Notes: generated from the sequence alone by a model not told the origin. A stretch of 6,460 nucleotides of DNA from Candidatus Aminicenantota bacterium (GCA_013139435.1 WTAW01000186.1:1-6460), one strand, 5' to 3'. Positions 1 to 5,868 are shown, counted from the first letter of the stretch. A program made the numbers and translations.

Positions 1-253
1 ATTTTCCAATGACATCACCGACGATCCGCGCAGACTTCTTGTAAGGCTTGTTCCACGTGTTTCCCGCTTCGTGCATGGCAAAGAGACTCCGCCGATGAAC
101 GGGCTTCAATCCATCCTTGATGTCAGGAATGGCACGCCCGATAATGACGCTCATCGCATAATCCAGATAGGACTTCTTCATCTCTTTTTCGACACTGACG
201 ATAGAGATGTTGTTGGTTTTCGTTTCCTTTTTTGACGAATTGGAACTATTCAT
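1..253 (-). CDS. gyrA: DNA gyrase subunit A, N-terminal 84 residues (partial)
   Basis: GyrA is the breakage-reunion subunit of the GyrA2GyrB2 type II topoisomerase, which introduces negative supercoils using ATP. Only the N-terminus is in the window; the gene continues past base 1. The translation contains the family signatures SYLDYAMSVIIGRAIPDIKDG (beginning near residue 28), GLKPVHRR and NKPYKKSARIVGDVIGK, which precede the winged-helix region. The catalytic tyrosine and the quinolone-resistance region lie beyond the edge. The chosen ATG (251-253) follows the gyrB stop after only 9 bases, with a weak purine-rich ribosome site (AAAGAGA), so translational coupling to gyrB is likely. The first 15 or so residues are Ser/Asn/Lys-rich and not conserved. 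ParC is a close paralogue, but the placement directly after gyrB and the KKSARIVGDVIGK form favour GyrA. If this organism lacks topoisomerase IV, the enzyme would also decatenate chromosomes. Confidence 0.95.
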   Translation of the reverse strand, partial: MNSSNSSKKETKTNNISIVSVEKEMKKSYLDYAMSVIIGRAIPDIKDGLKPVHRRSLFAMHEAGNTWNKPYKKSARIVGDVIGK

Positions 254-262
254 GATATCTCT

Positions 263-2647
263 TTACACATCAATATTTTGAGCTTCCAGGGCGTTTGTCT
301 CGATGAAATTCCTTCGAGGCTCGACTTCATCCCCCATGAGAATAGTGAATGTCTTATCTGCCTCCACAACATCCAGGATGGACACCCGGAGAAGGAATCT
401 TTTTTCGGGATCCATCGTGGTTTCCCAGAGCTGGACAGGCGTCATTTCTCCTAATCCCTTGTATCTCTGGATGACGATCCCCTTTTTGCCGTTATCGTAG
501 AGGTACTCGAGAAGTTTGGCTTCATTCTCGAGCTTTATCTTATCTCCATTGTGCAGGATAAAGAAAGGAGGTCTAAAATCTTCGAGGGCTTTGTTCGTTT
601 TATAAAGAGTTTGGTACGAAGCTGAGGCGATCAGATCCATGTTCACTTTTGAGGTCACAACTATACCATTGACCTGAAAAGTGACTGCCAGCTCGTACAG
701 TCCGTGTTCTTCGTCCTTGCTCAGGGTCGAGACGATGCCCTTCTCTGTGAGAAGTTTCTGGATTTTCTGCATGTTTTTGGGATTACGCAAGAATTCCATA
801 TCACCCACTTCATTCTTTAAAAGGATATCTACAAGGAAAAACGGGTAATTTTTTCTCTCCATGATCTGGATAAAGTTCCTCTTGGTGATGATCCTCTGGA
901 GAAATTTTCTGAATTTGTCCCCTTTGATCACTTCCTTTTGCCTGTTGACTTGGAGCTGGAATTCTTCGGATATTTTCCGGATTATGAATTTCTCGAAACT
1001 TCTCTCATTATTCAAATACTGGAAGGACCTCCCCTTAGAGATCTTGTACAAAGGGGGTTGAGCGATTAAAAGGTGGCCCTTTTCAATGAGTTGAGGCATC
1101 TGCCTGTAAAAAAAGGTCATGAGCAGAGTCCTGATATGCGACCCATCCACATCCGCGTCTGTCATGATAACGACCTTGTGATAGCGCAGCTTATCGATGT
1201 TAAAATCCGATTGTTCCACTCCAGTACCCAGGGCCGAAATAATGAGGCCGATCTCCTCACTCTTGAGGACCTTATCGAAGCGGGCTTTCTCGACATTGAG
1301 GATCTTGCCCTTGAGGGGAAGCACAGCTTGAAACCGGCGATCTCGCGCTTGTTTGGCTGAGCCTCCTGCTGAATCACCCTCTACGAGAAAAATCTCGCTA
1401 TGGGCGGGGTCTCGTTCCTGGCAGTCTGCCAATTTACCGGGGAGGGATGTGGACTCTAAAATACCTTTACGCCGAGCCAGTTCCCTTGCCTTCCGGACCG
1501 CTTCCCTAGTCCTCGCGGCATCGAGAACCTTGAGGATGATCTTACGAGCGACGGATGGATTTTCTTCAAAATAGCAGGAAAGTTCCTCATTGACTAAGGA
1601 ATCGACAATCCCTTTGACTTCACTGTTACCGAGCTTTGTCTTTGTCTGCCCTTCGAATTGAGGGTCTTTCATCTTCAAGCTCAAAACCACACACAGACCC
1701 TCCCTGGTATCATCACCGCTCAAGTTCCGCTTCAAGTCCTTTATCAGGTTGTGAGTGTTGGCATACTGATTGATCGAGCGGGTCAACGCTGACTTGAAAC
1801 CGATGAGATGAGTTCCGCCTTCGGTGGTATTGATGTTGTTCACAAAGGAAAAAATGGTCTCTGAATAGCCTGTGTTGTACTGAAGCGCCATCTCCACGAC
1901 CATTCCGTTTTTCGTGCTCTCGATATAAATGGGTTTCGGATTGATGACAGATTTATTCTGATTGAGATACTGGACGAACTCCTGGATCCCACCCTTGTAC
2001 TGGAAATCATGCTTTGTGTCGTTGCGTTCATCCAGGATAGAGATCTTCAAGCCCTTGTTCAAGTAGGACAACTCTCTCAACCTCTGACTCAAGGTATCGA
2101 AGTTGAATTCTACGATTTGGAAAACTTCAGGATCTGGTTTGAAGGTCGTTTTTGTGCCGGTCTTATTTGTCTTTCCGATCTTCTTGAGCTTTGTGACCGG
2201 TTTTCCTCTTTCATAACTTTGAGTGTAGACTCCTCCTTCCCTCTTTATTTCGAGATCTAATCTCTCAGAGAGTGCATTGACGACAGAAACACCGACACCG
2301 TGCAGACCGCCTGAAACCTGGTACGATTTGGTGTCAAATTTCCCGCCGGCATGAAGGGTTGTCATAACAACCTCAGCGGCAGGTTTCCGCGTTTTCCTGT
2401 GAATTCCGACAGGAATACCCCTGCCGTCATCGATGACTGTTATAGTGTTATCCACATGGATCGTGACATCGATCTTCTTGCAATACCCGGCAAGAGCCTC
2501 GTCAATACTGTTGTCCACAACTTCGTAAACCAGATGATGCAAACCTTGAGGCCCAGTGCTTCCGATATACATGGCCGGTCGCTTGCGAACAGCCTCTAAA
2601 CCTTTGAGTACTTTGATGCTTTCTGCAGTATATTTTTTTGTTGTCAT
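263..2647 (-). CDS. gyrB: DNA gyrase subunit B, long form (794 aa)
   Basis: GyrB is the ATPase and TOPRIM subunit of DNA gyrase. Visible landmarks, in order: GHKL ATPase domain with E42/D45/N46 in YEVVDNSIDEA, the DDGRGIP motif (73-79) and the glycine-rich lid GGLHGVG (113-119); transducer domain with the QTKTKLG loop (334-340) carrying the ATP-contacting lysine; TOPRIM domain with EGDSAGG (423-429) and the metal-binding DADVDGSH (497-503); and the C-terminal QRYKGLGEM (727-735), which contacts GyrA. Between TOPRIM and the QRYKGLGEM motif, about residues 545-715 form the extra domain seen in E. coli-type GyrB (about 800 aa) and absent from the roughly 640-aa short forms. The ATG at 2645-2647 gives the standard N-terminus; its AAGGA ribosome site is unusually close to the start. 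No key residue is missing. ParE is the alternative, but the following gyrA makes GyrB nearly certain. Confidence 0.98.
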   Translation of the reverse strand: MTTKKYTAESIKVLKGLEAVRKRPAMYIGSTGPQGLHHLVYEVVDNSIDEALAGYCKKIDVTIHVDNTITVIDDGRGIPVGIHRKTRKPAAEVVMTTLHAGGKFDTKSYQVSGGLHGVGVSVVNALSERLDLEIKREGGVYTQSYERGKPVTKLKKIGKTNKTGTKTTFKPDPEVFQIVEFNFDTLSQRLRELSYLNKGLKISILDERNDTKHDFQYKGGIQEFVQYLNQNKSVINPKPIYIESTKNGMVVEMALQYNTGYSETIFSFVNNINTTEGGTHLIGFKSALTRSINQYANTHNLIKDLKRNLSGDDTREGLCVVLSLKMKDPQFEGQTKTKLGNSEVKGIVDSLVNEELSCYFEENPSVARKIILKVLDAARTREAVRKARELARRKGILESTSLPGKLADCQERDPAHSEIFLVEGDSAGGSAKQARDRRFQAVLPLKGKILNVEKARFDKVLKSEEIGLIISALGTGVEQSDFNIDKLRYHKVVIMTDADVDGSHIRTLLMTFFYRQMPQLIEKGHLLIAQPPLYKISKGRSFQYLNNERSFEKFIIRKISEEFQLQVNRQKEVIKGDKFRKFLQRIITKRNFIQIMERKNYPFFLVDILLKNEVGDMEFLRNPKNMQKIQKLLTEKGIVSTLSKDEEHGLYELAVTFQVNGIVVTSKVNMDLIASASYQTLYKTNKALEDFRPPFFILHNGDKIKLENEAKLLEYLYDNGKKGIVIQRYKGLGEMTPVQLWETTMDPEKRFLLRVSILDVVEADKTFTILMGDEVEPRRNFIETNALEAQNIDV

Positions 2648-2672
2648 TTTCCTTTTTTTTGGGAAAAAAATG

Positions 2673-2703
2673 GGGTTATGAAGGGAGGATTTTCACATAA
2701 CCC
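2673..2703 (-). promoter_or_regulatory. Inverted repeat in the gyrB 5' leader
   Basis: Perfect 8-bp arms, GGGTTATG at 2673-2680 and CATAACCC at 2696-2703, are separated by a 15-nt loop. In the gyrB mRNA the loop reads TGAAAATCCTCCCTT, which includes a CCTCC stretch resembling an anti-Shine-Dalgarno sequence. The structure lies 26 nt upstream of the gyrB ATG. It could be an mRNA leader hairpin affecting translation or an operator; neither is shown. The arms are seen directly; the role is speculation. Confidence 0.45.
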
Positions 2704-2736
2704 AATAGGCATTATTTTTTAGGTTTTTATTTTACC

Positions 2737-2742
2737 ATTATA
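2737..2742 (-). promoter_or_regulatory. Candidate -10 box of the gyrB promoter
   Basis: A perfect TATAAT reads on the minus strand, 90 bp upstream of the gyrB ATG. The best upstream hexamer is only a partial -35 (TTTACT, with a short spacer of about 15 bp), so the promoter would depend on the -10, on curvature or on an activator. Initiation near 2730 would give a leader of roughly 80 nt containing the inverted repeat at 2673-2703. Confidence 0.4.
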
Positions 2743-2767
2743 TGGGGAAAATTGCAAAGTAAAATCA

Positions 2768-2799
2768 ATAAAAAATGCCACTTTTTTATGATAAAAAAG
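2768..2799. repeat. Overlapping A/T-tract dyads (three alternating arms)
   Basis: ATAAAAAA (2768-2775), TTTTTTAT (2782-2789) and ATAAAAAA (2791-2798) form two overlapping inverted repeats that share the middle arm. The right-hand one, 2781-2799, is a perfect 19-bp dyad (9-bp arms around a central G). The left one has a 6-nt loop. It lies upstream of the gyrB -10 candidate. Possible roles are curvature, an UP-like element or an AT-rich protein site; none is demonstrated. Confidence 0.45.
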
Positions 2800-2978
2800 C
2801 GCGAAAATTTCCCTTTTTATTTGCAGCGGAACCATCGCGCCAAACAACTCGCAAAATTTGCATGTTTTCCACTCCATATTTAAAAAAATCAGCGCATTGG
2901 ATTGACGAATAAATTGCTTGAAAATTCTCAATTCAAAACAGAAAAAAATGCATTTCCAAATCTGTGATGACATGAATG

Positions 2979-2996
2979 CCCAATAACGTTATTGGG
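2979..2996. promoter_or_regulatory. Perfect 18-bp palindrome, probable operator
   Basis: CCCAATAACGTTATTGGG is a perfect palindrome in the middle of the divergent spacer, 60 bp upstream of the GTPase -35 box. Its half-site TATTGG recurs singly at 2702-2707 (minus orientation, in the gyrB leader) and at 3045-3050 (plus, just upstream of the GTPase -35). A dimeric regulator acting on one or both diverging genes is the natural reading. The symmetry is seen; the regulator is unknown. Confidence 0.5.
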
Positions 2997-3055
2997 TGAT
3001 CAGATTGTGTGATGGGAAAAACCGTGTGAGAGGTTCTTATATCCTATTGGAATTT

Positions 3056-3084
3056 TTGAAATCCAAAAGGTCTTTGGATATAAT
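3056..3084 (+). promoter_or_regulatory. Sigma70-type promoter of the GTPase gene
   Basis: The -35 TTGAAA (3056-3061) and the consensus -10 TATAAT (3079-3084) are separated by an optimal 17-bp spacer. Transcription should begin near 3091, leaving an unusually short leader of about 18 nt before the ATG at 3109. A small inverted repeat, TTGGA (3047-3051) and TCCAA (3062-3066), straddles the -35 and might be an operator. Confidence 0.8.
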
Positions 3085-3095
3085 GAAACGGAAAA

Positions 3096-3101
3096 GAGGA
3101 G
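3096..3101 (+). promoter_or_regulatory. Ribosome binding site of the GTPase gene
   Basis: GAGGAG sits 7 nt before the ATG at 3109. It supports this start over later in-frame methionines (for example residue 29) and lies almost at the predicted 5' end of the mRNA. Confidence 0.75.
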
Positions 3102-3108
3102 CAAAAAC

Positions 3109-4098
3109 ATGCCAGCCAATTTACCTCCTCAGTACTTCGAGAAGGAAAAGGAGTTAAAAACAGCGAAGACTGCGGGGGAGAAAATCACCATCATGGAAGA
3201 GCTCCTTTCCCTCATACCTAAACATAAAGGAACAGAAAAACTACAAGCACTGTATAAAACTAAAATCTCTAAACTCAGGTCCCAATCTCAAAAAAAAGCG
3301 GCTCTTTCGCGGCATGGGCCCACATTCCATGTCGACAAAGCTGGAGCAGGGCAAGTCATACTGACCGGTCTTCCAAATTCGGGGAAATCCTCGCTGATAA
3401 AAGCTCTCACCAACGCCAATCCCGACATCGGCGACTATCCTTTTACCACCCATGCTCCATCGCCTGCAATGATGATGTTTGAGAATATTCAGATCCAGTT
3501 GATCGATACTCCACCCATTACTCCTGAGTATTTTGAGCCATGGCATGCAGAACTCATCAAAAGTGCAGACGCAGTTTTGCTCCTGATGGACTTAGGAAGC
3601 CAAGACCCGGTGACAGATCTGAACGAAATCACAGAAAAACTCAAAGAAAAAAACATAGAGCTTGTGCCTGAAGATCAGGATATCAGCCCCGAAAAACAGT
3701 TTTTTTTAAAACGGACTCTTGTCATTGCCAACAAAACAGACCTCCCTGGATCGGAAGTAAGTTTATCTGTGTTGAGAAGCACCATAGATCCTGTGTACAA
3801 TCTGATCACCATTTCAGCCTTAGAGGAAACAGAACTCAAAGAATTGAAGAAAAGGATATTTGCCATTCTCAAGGTGGTCAGGGTGTACAGCAAGATGCCC
3901 GGGAAGAAAGTCGAGAAGAGAGACCCATACGTGTTCCGGGTCGGGGACACATTGATGGACATGGCAAAAACAGTCCACAAAGACTTCTCACAAAAGCTTA
4001 AATTTGCCAGGATATGGGGACAGGGAAAATATCAGGGGCAGAAGGTCAACCAAGAGTACGTTCTCCAAGATGAAGACATCATCGAACTTCACATTTGA
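3109..4098 (+). CDS. DRG/Obg-family GTPase with C-terminal TGS domain
   Basis: A 329-aa TRAFAC-class GTPase resembling the DRG branch of the Obg family, whose members bind RNA, ribosomes or translation factors. The N-terminal region (about 1-70) is charged and helical and includes HKGTEKLQALYKTKISKLR, matching the DRG lead-in helices. The G domain follows: G1 P-loop GLPNSGKSS (87-95), Obg-type switch I YPFTTHAP (110-117), G3 as DTPP (133-136), G4 NKTD (208-211), and G5 SAL (236-238). Residues about 257-329 form a TGS domain ending in EYVLQDEDIIELHI, as in DRG, Obg-like and Rel proteins. There is no signal peptide or membrane segment, so it should be cytosolic. The oddity is G3: the usual DxPG glycine is proline. 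It is transcribed alone, from a strong promoter with a short leader. A ribosome-associated role is inferred from family; the exact substrate is unknown. Confidence 0.9.
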   Translation: MPANLPPQYFEKEKELKTAKTAGEKITIMEELLSLIPKHKGTEKLQALYKTKISKLRSQSQKKAALSRHGPTFHVDKAGAGQVILTGLPNSGKSSLIKALTNANPDIGDYPFTTHAPSPAMMMFENIQIQLIDTPPITPEYFEPWHAELIKSADAVLLLMDLGSQDPVTDLNEITEKLKEKNIELVPEDQDISPEKQFFLKRTLVIANKTDLPGSEVSLSVLRSTIDPVYNLITISALEETELKELKKRIFAILKVVRVYSKMPGKKVEKRDPYVFRVGDTLMDMAKTVHKDFSQKLKFARIWGQGKYQGQKVNQEYVLQDEDIIELHI

Positions 4099-4109
4099 CG
4101 GTATGGACT

Positions 4110-4133
4110 GGAGGAGAGCCCCCCTCTCACTCC
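4110..4133 (+). terminator. Hairpin after the GTPase gene, possible terminator
   Basis: GGAGGAGAG (4110-4118) pairs with CTCTC-a-CTCC (4124-4133) across a five-C loop, giving a 9-bp GC-rich stem with one bulged A, 12 nt after the stop codon. A U-tract does not follow immediately; the nearest T-run is about 18 nt further on. It may therefore be an imperfect terminator or an mRNA 3'-end stabiliser. Confidence 0.4.
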
Positions 4134-4225
4134 TACGACTGTAATCCTACCTTTTTCTTGAAGCACTTACAGAATTTATGCTCAATTAAAGAAAAGTCAA
4201 GGTCATTCCCCTGATTTGTGCATTT

Positions 4226-4250
4226 TGTCGTACTATGTCGCTTTTTGTCG
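4226..4250 (+). repeat. Three TGTCG motifs at exact 10-bp spacing
   Basis: TGTCG occurs at 4226-4230, 4236-4240 and 4246-4250, two of the three within TTTTGTCG. The 10-bp period places them on one face of the helix, as in iteron or multimeric protein-binding sites. The array ends 50 bp before copy 1 of the structured repeat. No such array precedes copy 2, so it is probably not part of the element. Confidence 0.4.
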
Positions 4251-4299
4251 CACCTTTTAACAACTTATTTAGAGAAAATCAGCCTATTTTATCGGCAGG

Positions 4300-4316
4300 T
4301 TTTATGAATAATCCAG
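4300..4316 (+). repeat. Left 17-bp direct repeat of element copy 1
   Basis: TTTTATGAATAATCCAG. The same 17-mer, with T for the first C of CC, occurs at 4501-4517, 5969-5985 and 6167-6183. Its centre, TGAATAATTCA in the other copies, is nearly palindromic, like a recombinase or transposase site. Because identical repeats flank copies at two different loci, it is part of the element or a sequence-specific target, not an ordinary random target duplication. Confidence 0.8.
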
Positions 4317-4500
4317 AAGAGAGATGGATTATTCACTGACCGAGGTTGCAGTAGCGGCAAGGAAGTGGCTCATGAAGTTGTAGTAAACTACTACGAATGA
4401 GCTACAACGAAGCCGATGCTGTGAGATCGGTTCGCCCGAAGGGGGAAAGATGCTGACAATAAGATATTAAGTGTTTTTTAAATCTAAATGTGTCAGCAGC

Positions 4501-4517
4501 TTTTATGAATAATTCAG
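4501..4517 (+). repeat. Right 17-bp direct repeat of element copy 1
   Basis: TTTTATGAATAATTCAG, identical to both repeats around copy 2. It ends only 9 bases from the 3' end of the tRNA-Pro gene, so the primary tRNA transcript would run straight into it. Confidence 0.8.
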
Positions 4518-4526
4518 GAAAAAGTA

Positions 4527-4601
4527 TCGGGGCGGTGGGATTTGAACCCACGACCCCAGCGTCCCGAACGCTGTGCGCTACCCGGACTGCGCTACGCCCC
4601 G
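4527..4601 (-). tRNA. tRNA-Pro (anticodon CGG)
   Basis: The 75-nt gene folds as a full cloverleaf on the minus strand: acceptor CGGGGCG/CGCCCCG, D stem GCGC/GCGC, anticodon stem CAGCG/CGCTG enclosing loop TTCGGGA with anticodon CGG (reads CCG), T stem GTGGG/CCCAC with loop TTCAAAT, and discriminator A. The C1-G72 first pair is typical of bacterial tRNA-Pro. CCA is not encoded (the sequence continues TAC), so a CCA-adding enzyme is required. It has its own promoter and lies between element copy 1 (3' side, 9 nt away) and a solo element-like site on its 5' side. Confidence 0.96.
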
Positions 4602-4611
4602 ATCAATTGGA

Positions 4612-4626
4612 CCTGAATAATCCAGG
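4612..4626. repeat. Solo element-end-like site in the tRNA-Pro leader
   Basis: CCTGAATAATCCAGG contains TGAATAATCCAG (4614-4625), identical to 12 bases of the left direct repeat of element copy 1. It lies between the predicted tRNA start site and the mature 5' end. The CCTG/CAGG arms make it a short dyad. It lacks the preceding TTTTA, so it may be a vacant or scarred target, or a chance match. Confidence 0.45.
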
Positions 4627-4634
4627 TTGGAATC

Positions 4635-4663
4635 ATTATAGCTAGAATTAAAATACGAGTAAA
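4635..4663 (-). promoter_or_regulatory. Promoter of tRNA-Pro
   Basis: On the minus strand, -35 TTTACT (4658-4663) and a perfect -10 TATAAT (4635-4640) are separated by 17 bp. A start near 4628 gives a leader of about 27 nt before the mature tRNA. The DUF362 stop codon is only 27 bp upstream of the -35, so read-through from that gene is also possible. Confidence 0.7.
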
Positions 4664-4689
4664 GTGAGATACACACAAGATCAAAAGTG

Positions 4690-5760
4690 TTATACAATCT
4701 CGACCAGCTCATAGTCCATGGACCCGAGTCCGATCTGCTGTGCGTGCTCGAGCTGGACAGACCAATCGACAGTGTGGACATCTCTCAGTAGATCCCGGCG
4801 GCTTCGCTCATTAACAAGGTCTACGGAAGCTTTATCGACGGCCACAGGATCCAGCGAGCCCAGGATCCCTATGTCATCAACGATCACCGGTTCATTCAGC
4901 GCCATGCAGTCACAATTCTTCGTCACGCCAACGACAAAGTTCAAGCAGGCGATATTACCGTTCAAAACCTTATAGAGACTGTAAGCGTACTCGGACATCT
5001 TCTCCTGCACGCGGATTATGTCCCCATCCCAGCGCATCTTGACAGCCCCAACGCTGCAGATCACAAGGCATTCCCCGCAGCCGATACATTTTTCCACGAT
5101 GATCCGGACACTCTTCTCCCCTTCTTCAATCGCATCGACAGGACAATAATCCTTGCAGATTAGACAATTCTTACATGCTTTCTGATTCACCCAAGGGCGA
5201 ACATCCGAGTGTTGCTCGAGCTTTCCCGCCCTAGAGGCACATCCCATCCCTAGATTCTTCAGAGCAGCACCAAAACCCGTCTGGATATGCCCTGTGAAAT
5301 GGCTCAAACACACGAGAAAATCCGTATTCAAGAACGTACTGGCCAGTTTCGCTGTTTTGACTCGAGGAAGACCGACCTCAACCTCATCATCGTCGCGACC
5401 GATCAGGCCGTCCGCAATGATCACAGGGATCTGAAGTGTATCGATCGTGAATCCGTGGTCGGCCGCCAACTTCAGATGAGCCGCAGCATTTGATCGATTG
5501 CCCGCATACAGCGTATTAGTGTCTGTGATATAGACCCGAGAGGTCTTTGTTTTTATTTGATTTATCAGATGAACCAACCAAGGGGGTTTGATATATCCTG
5601 AATTTCCTTTCTCGCCAAAGTGGATCTTAAGGCCCACAAAGTGCTCTCTTTCGATCTTTGTCTCCAAGCCGATCTGGCGGAAGACCTTTGCCGCTTTTTC
5701 AGCAAAGGATTCATCCGATTCTTCTCGGGATGCTGGGATGAAAAAAACTTTGCTCGACAT
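4690..5760 (-). CDS. DUF362 domain protein with two [4Fe-4S] ferredoxin motifs
   Basis: A 356-aa cytosolic-type protein of the DUF362 Fe-S family, whose biochemical function is not established. The N-terminal DUF362 half includes GLKIHFGEKGNSGYIKPPW (43-61), DTNTLYAGNRSN (80-91) and the hallmark HFTGHIQTGFGAALKNLGMG (154-173). A bacterial ferredoxin insert follows: C196xxC199xxC202xxxC206P and C225xxC228xxC231xxxC235, enough for two [4Fe-4S] clusters. The C-terminal part returns to DUF362 with NCDC (282-285) and DIGILGSLDPVAVDKAS (296-312). No signal peptide or membrane helix is seen. The ATG at 5758-5760 has AAAGGA (5765-5770) 4 nt upstream. It is followed on the same strand by tRNA-Pro. Gene and tRNA together lie between two same-orientation copies of the structured repeat. 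A redox or electron-transfer role is inferred from the cysteines only. Confidence 0.92.
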   Translation of the reverse strand: MSSKVFFIPASREESDESFAEKAAKVFRQIGLETKIEREHFVGLKIHFGEKGNSGYIKPPWLVHLINQIKTKTSRVYITDTNTLYAGNRSNAAAHLKLAADHGFTIDTLQIPVIIADGLIGRDDDEVEVGLPRVKTAKLASTFLNTDFLVCLSHFTGHIQTGFGAALKNLGMGCASRAGKLEQHSDVRPWVNQKACKNCLICKDYCPVDAIEEGEKSVRIIVEKCIGCGECLVICSVGAVKMRWDGDIIRVQEKMSEYAYSLYKVLNGNIACLNFVVGVTKNCDCMALNEPVIVDDIGILGSLDPVAVDKASVDLVNERSRRDLLRDVHTVDWSVQLEHAQQIGLGSMDYELVEIV

Positions 5761-5813
5761 TTTTTCCTTTATCAGTGCGATGGAGACTCCAATATCTCAC
5801 AAGCGGCAAATCC

Positions 5814-5826
5814 ATACGGACCGTAT
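5814..5826. promoter_or_regulatory. 13-bp dyad upstream of the DUF362 gene
   Basis: ATACGG-A-CCGTAT is a perfect 6-bp inverted repeat around one central base, 53 bp upstream of the DUF362 ATG. Its position in the leader or promoter region suggests an operator; no regulator is visible. Confidence 0.35.
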
Positions 5827-5868
5827 ATTTTTAACTATTGTCACGTATAAATCAACCCTCGAACTTAA

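Larger units (their letters stand above)
2648..3108. other. AT-rich divergent intergenic region between gyrB and the GTPase gene
   Basis: This 461-bp spacer separates two diverging transcription units and holds both upstream regions. No convincing gene is present. An open frame on the minus strand (2719-2973, 84 codons) lacks a ribosome site, is compositionally like the surrounding AT-rich DNA, and runs across the probable gyrB -10 box, so it is not called. What the spacer does contain is listed separately: a gyrB leader inverted repeat, a gyrB -10 candidate, overlapping A-tract dyads, an 18-bp palindrome and the GTPase promoter. The many A and T runs suggest intrinsic curvature, which would fit a supercoiling-responsive gyrase promoter, but that is inference. 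Confidence 0.8.
4300..4517 (+). mobile_element. Structured repeat element, copy 1 (unrecognised family, possible ncRNA)
   Basis: A 218-bp non-coding unit bounded by the direct repeat TTTTATGAATAATYCAG (4300-4316 and 4501-4517). Elements in order: a perfect 11-bp 5' hairpin TGAATAATCCA/TGGATTATTCA (4305-4315, 4325-4335); a core (4338-4453) 113/116 identical to copy 2; and a terminal 8-bp stem TGCTGACA/TGTCAGCA (4451-4458, 4491-4498) around a 32-nt AT-rich loop. In the core, GTGGCTCAT (4365-4373) pairs with ATGAGCTAC (4397-4405). Within it GTTGTAG (4377-4383) pairs with CTACTAC (4388-4394) over a TAAA loop, and the internal loop GAA/GA can form tandem G-A pairs. AGCCGAT (4411-4417) pairs with ATCGGTT (4426-4432). 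No ORF or transposase is inside. Orientation is arbitrary, given as the strand on which stems read as described. It resembles a non-autonomous element carrying a structured RNA; I do not recognise the family. Confidence 0.75.
4099..4526. other. Non-coding spacer between the GTPase gene and tRNA-Pro
   Basis: No protein gene is evident in these 428 bases. The spacer holds a hairpin just after the GTPase stop (4110-4133), a 10-bp-phased TGTCG triplet (4226-4250) and copy 1 of the structured repeat element (4300-4517). The stretch 4134-4220 is featureless apart from a short T-run near 4152-4157. Confidence 0.8.

Noticed and set aside
1073..1360. Plus-strand open frames of up to about 95 codons opposite gyrB, and similar ones opposite the DUF362 gene
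   Set aside because: Antisense shadows of conserved coding sequence, without ribosome sites or recognisable domains.
2448..2520. Consensus DnaA-box-like TTATCCACA (2448-2456) and TTGTCCACA (2512-2520) near the gyrB start, suggesting oriC
   Set aside because: Both fall inside conserved gyrB codons (HVDN and VVDN), there are no boxes in the adjacent AT-rich spacer, and dnaA, dnaN and recF are absent.
2719..2973. 84-codon minus-strand open frame in the gyrB upstream spacer
   Set aside because: No ribosome binding site, no recognisable domain, AT-driven amino acid composition, and it overlaps the gyrB -10 candidate and the A-tract dyads.
4411..4432. AGCCGAT...ATCGGTT hairpin as domain V of a group II intron
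   Set aside because: It starts with an AGC-like triad and ends in GGTTC, but it is too short and lacks the bulge and GNRA loop of domain V; no intron reverse transcriptase is present.
4300..4517. Element repeats as a CRISPR array
   Set aside because: Only two 17-bp repeats per unit, spaced about 200 bp around a conserved core rather than variable short spacers, and no cas genes.
4527..4601. tRNA-Pro 3' end as an integration att site
   Set aside because: No second copy of the tRNA 3' end occurs in the window and no integrase is present; the element stops 9 bases short of the tRNA.
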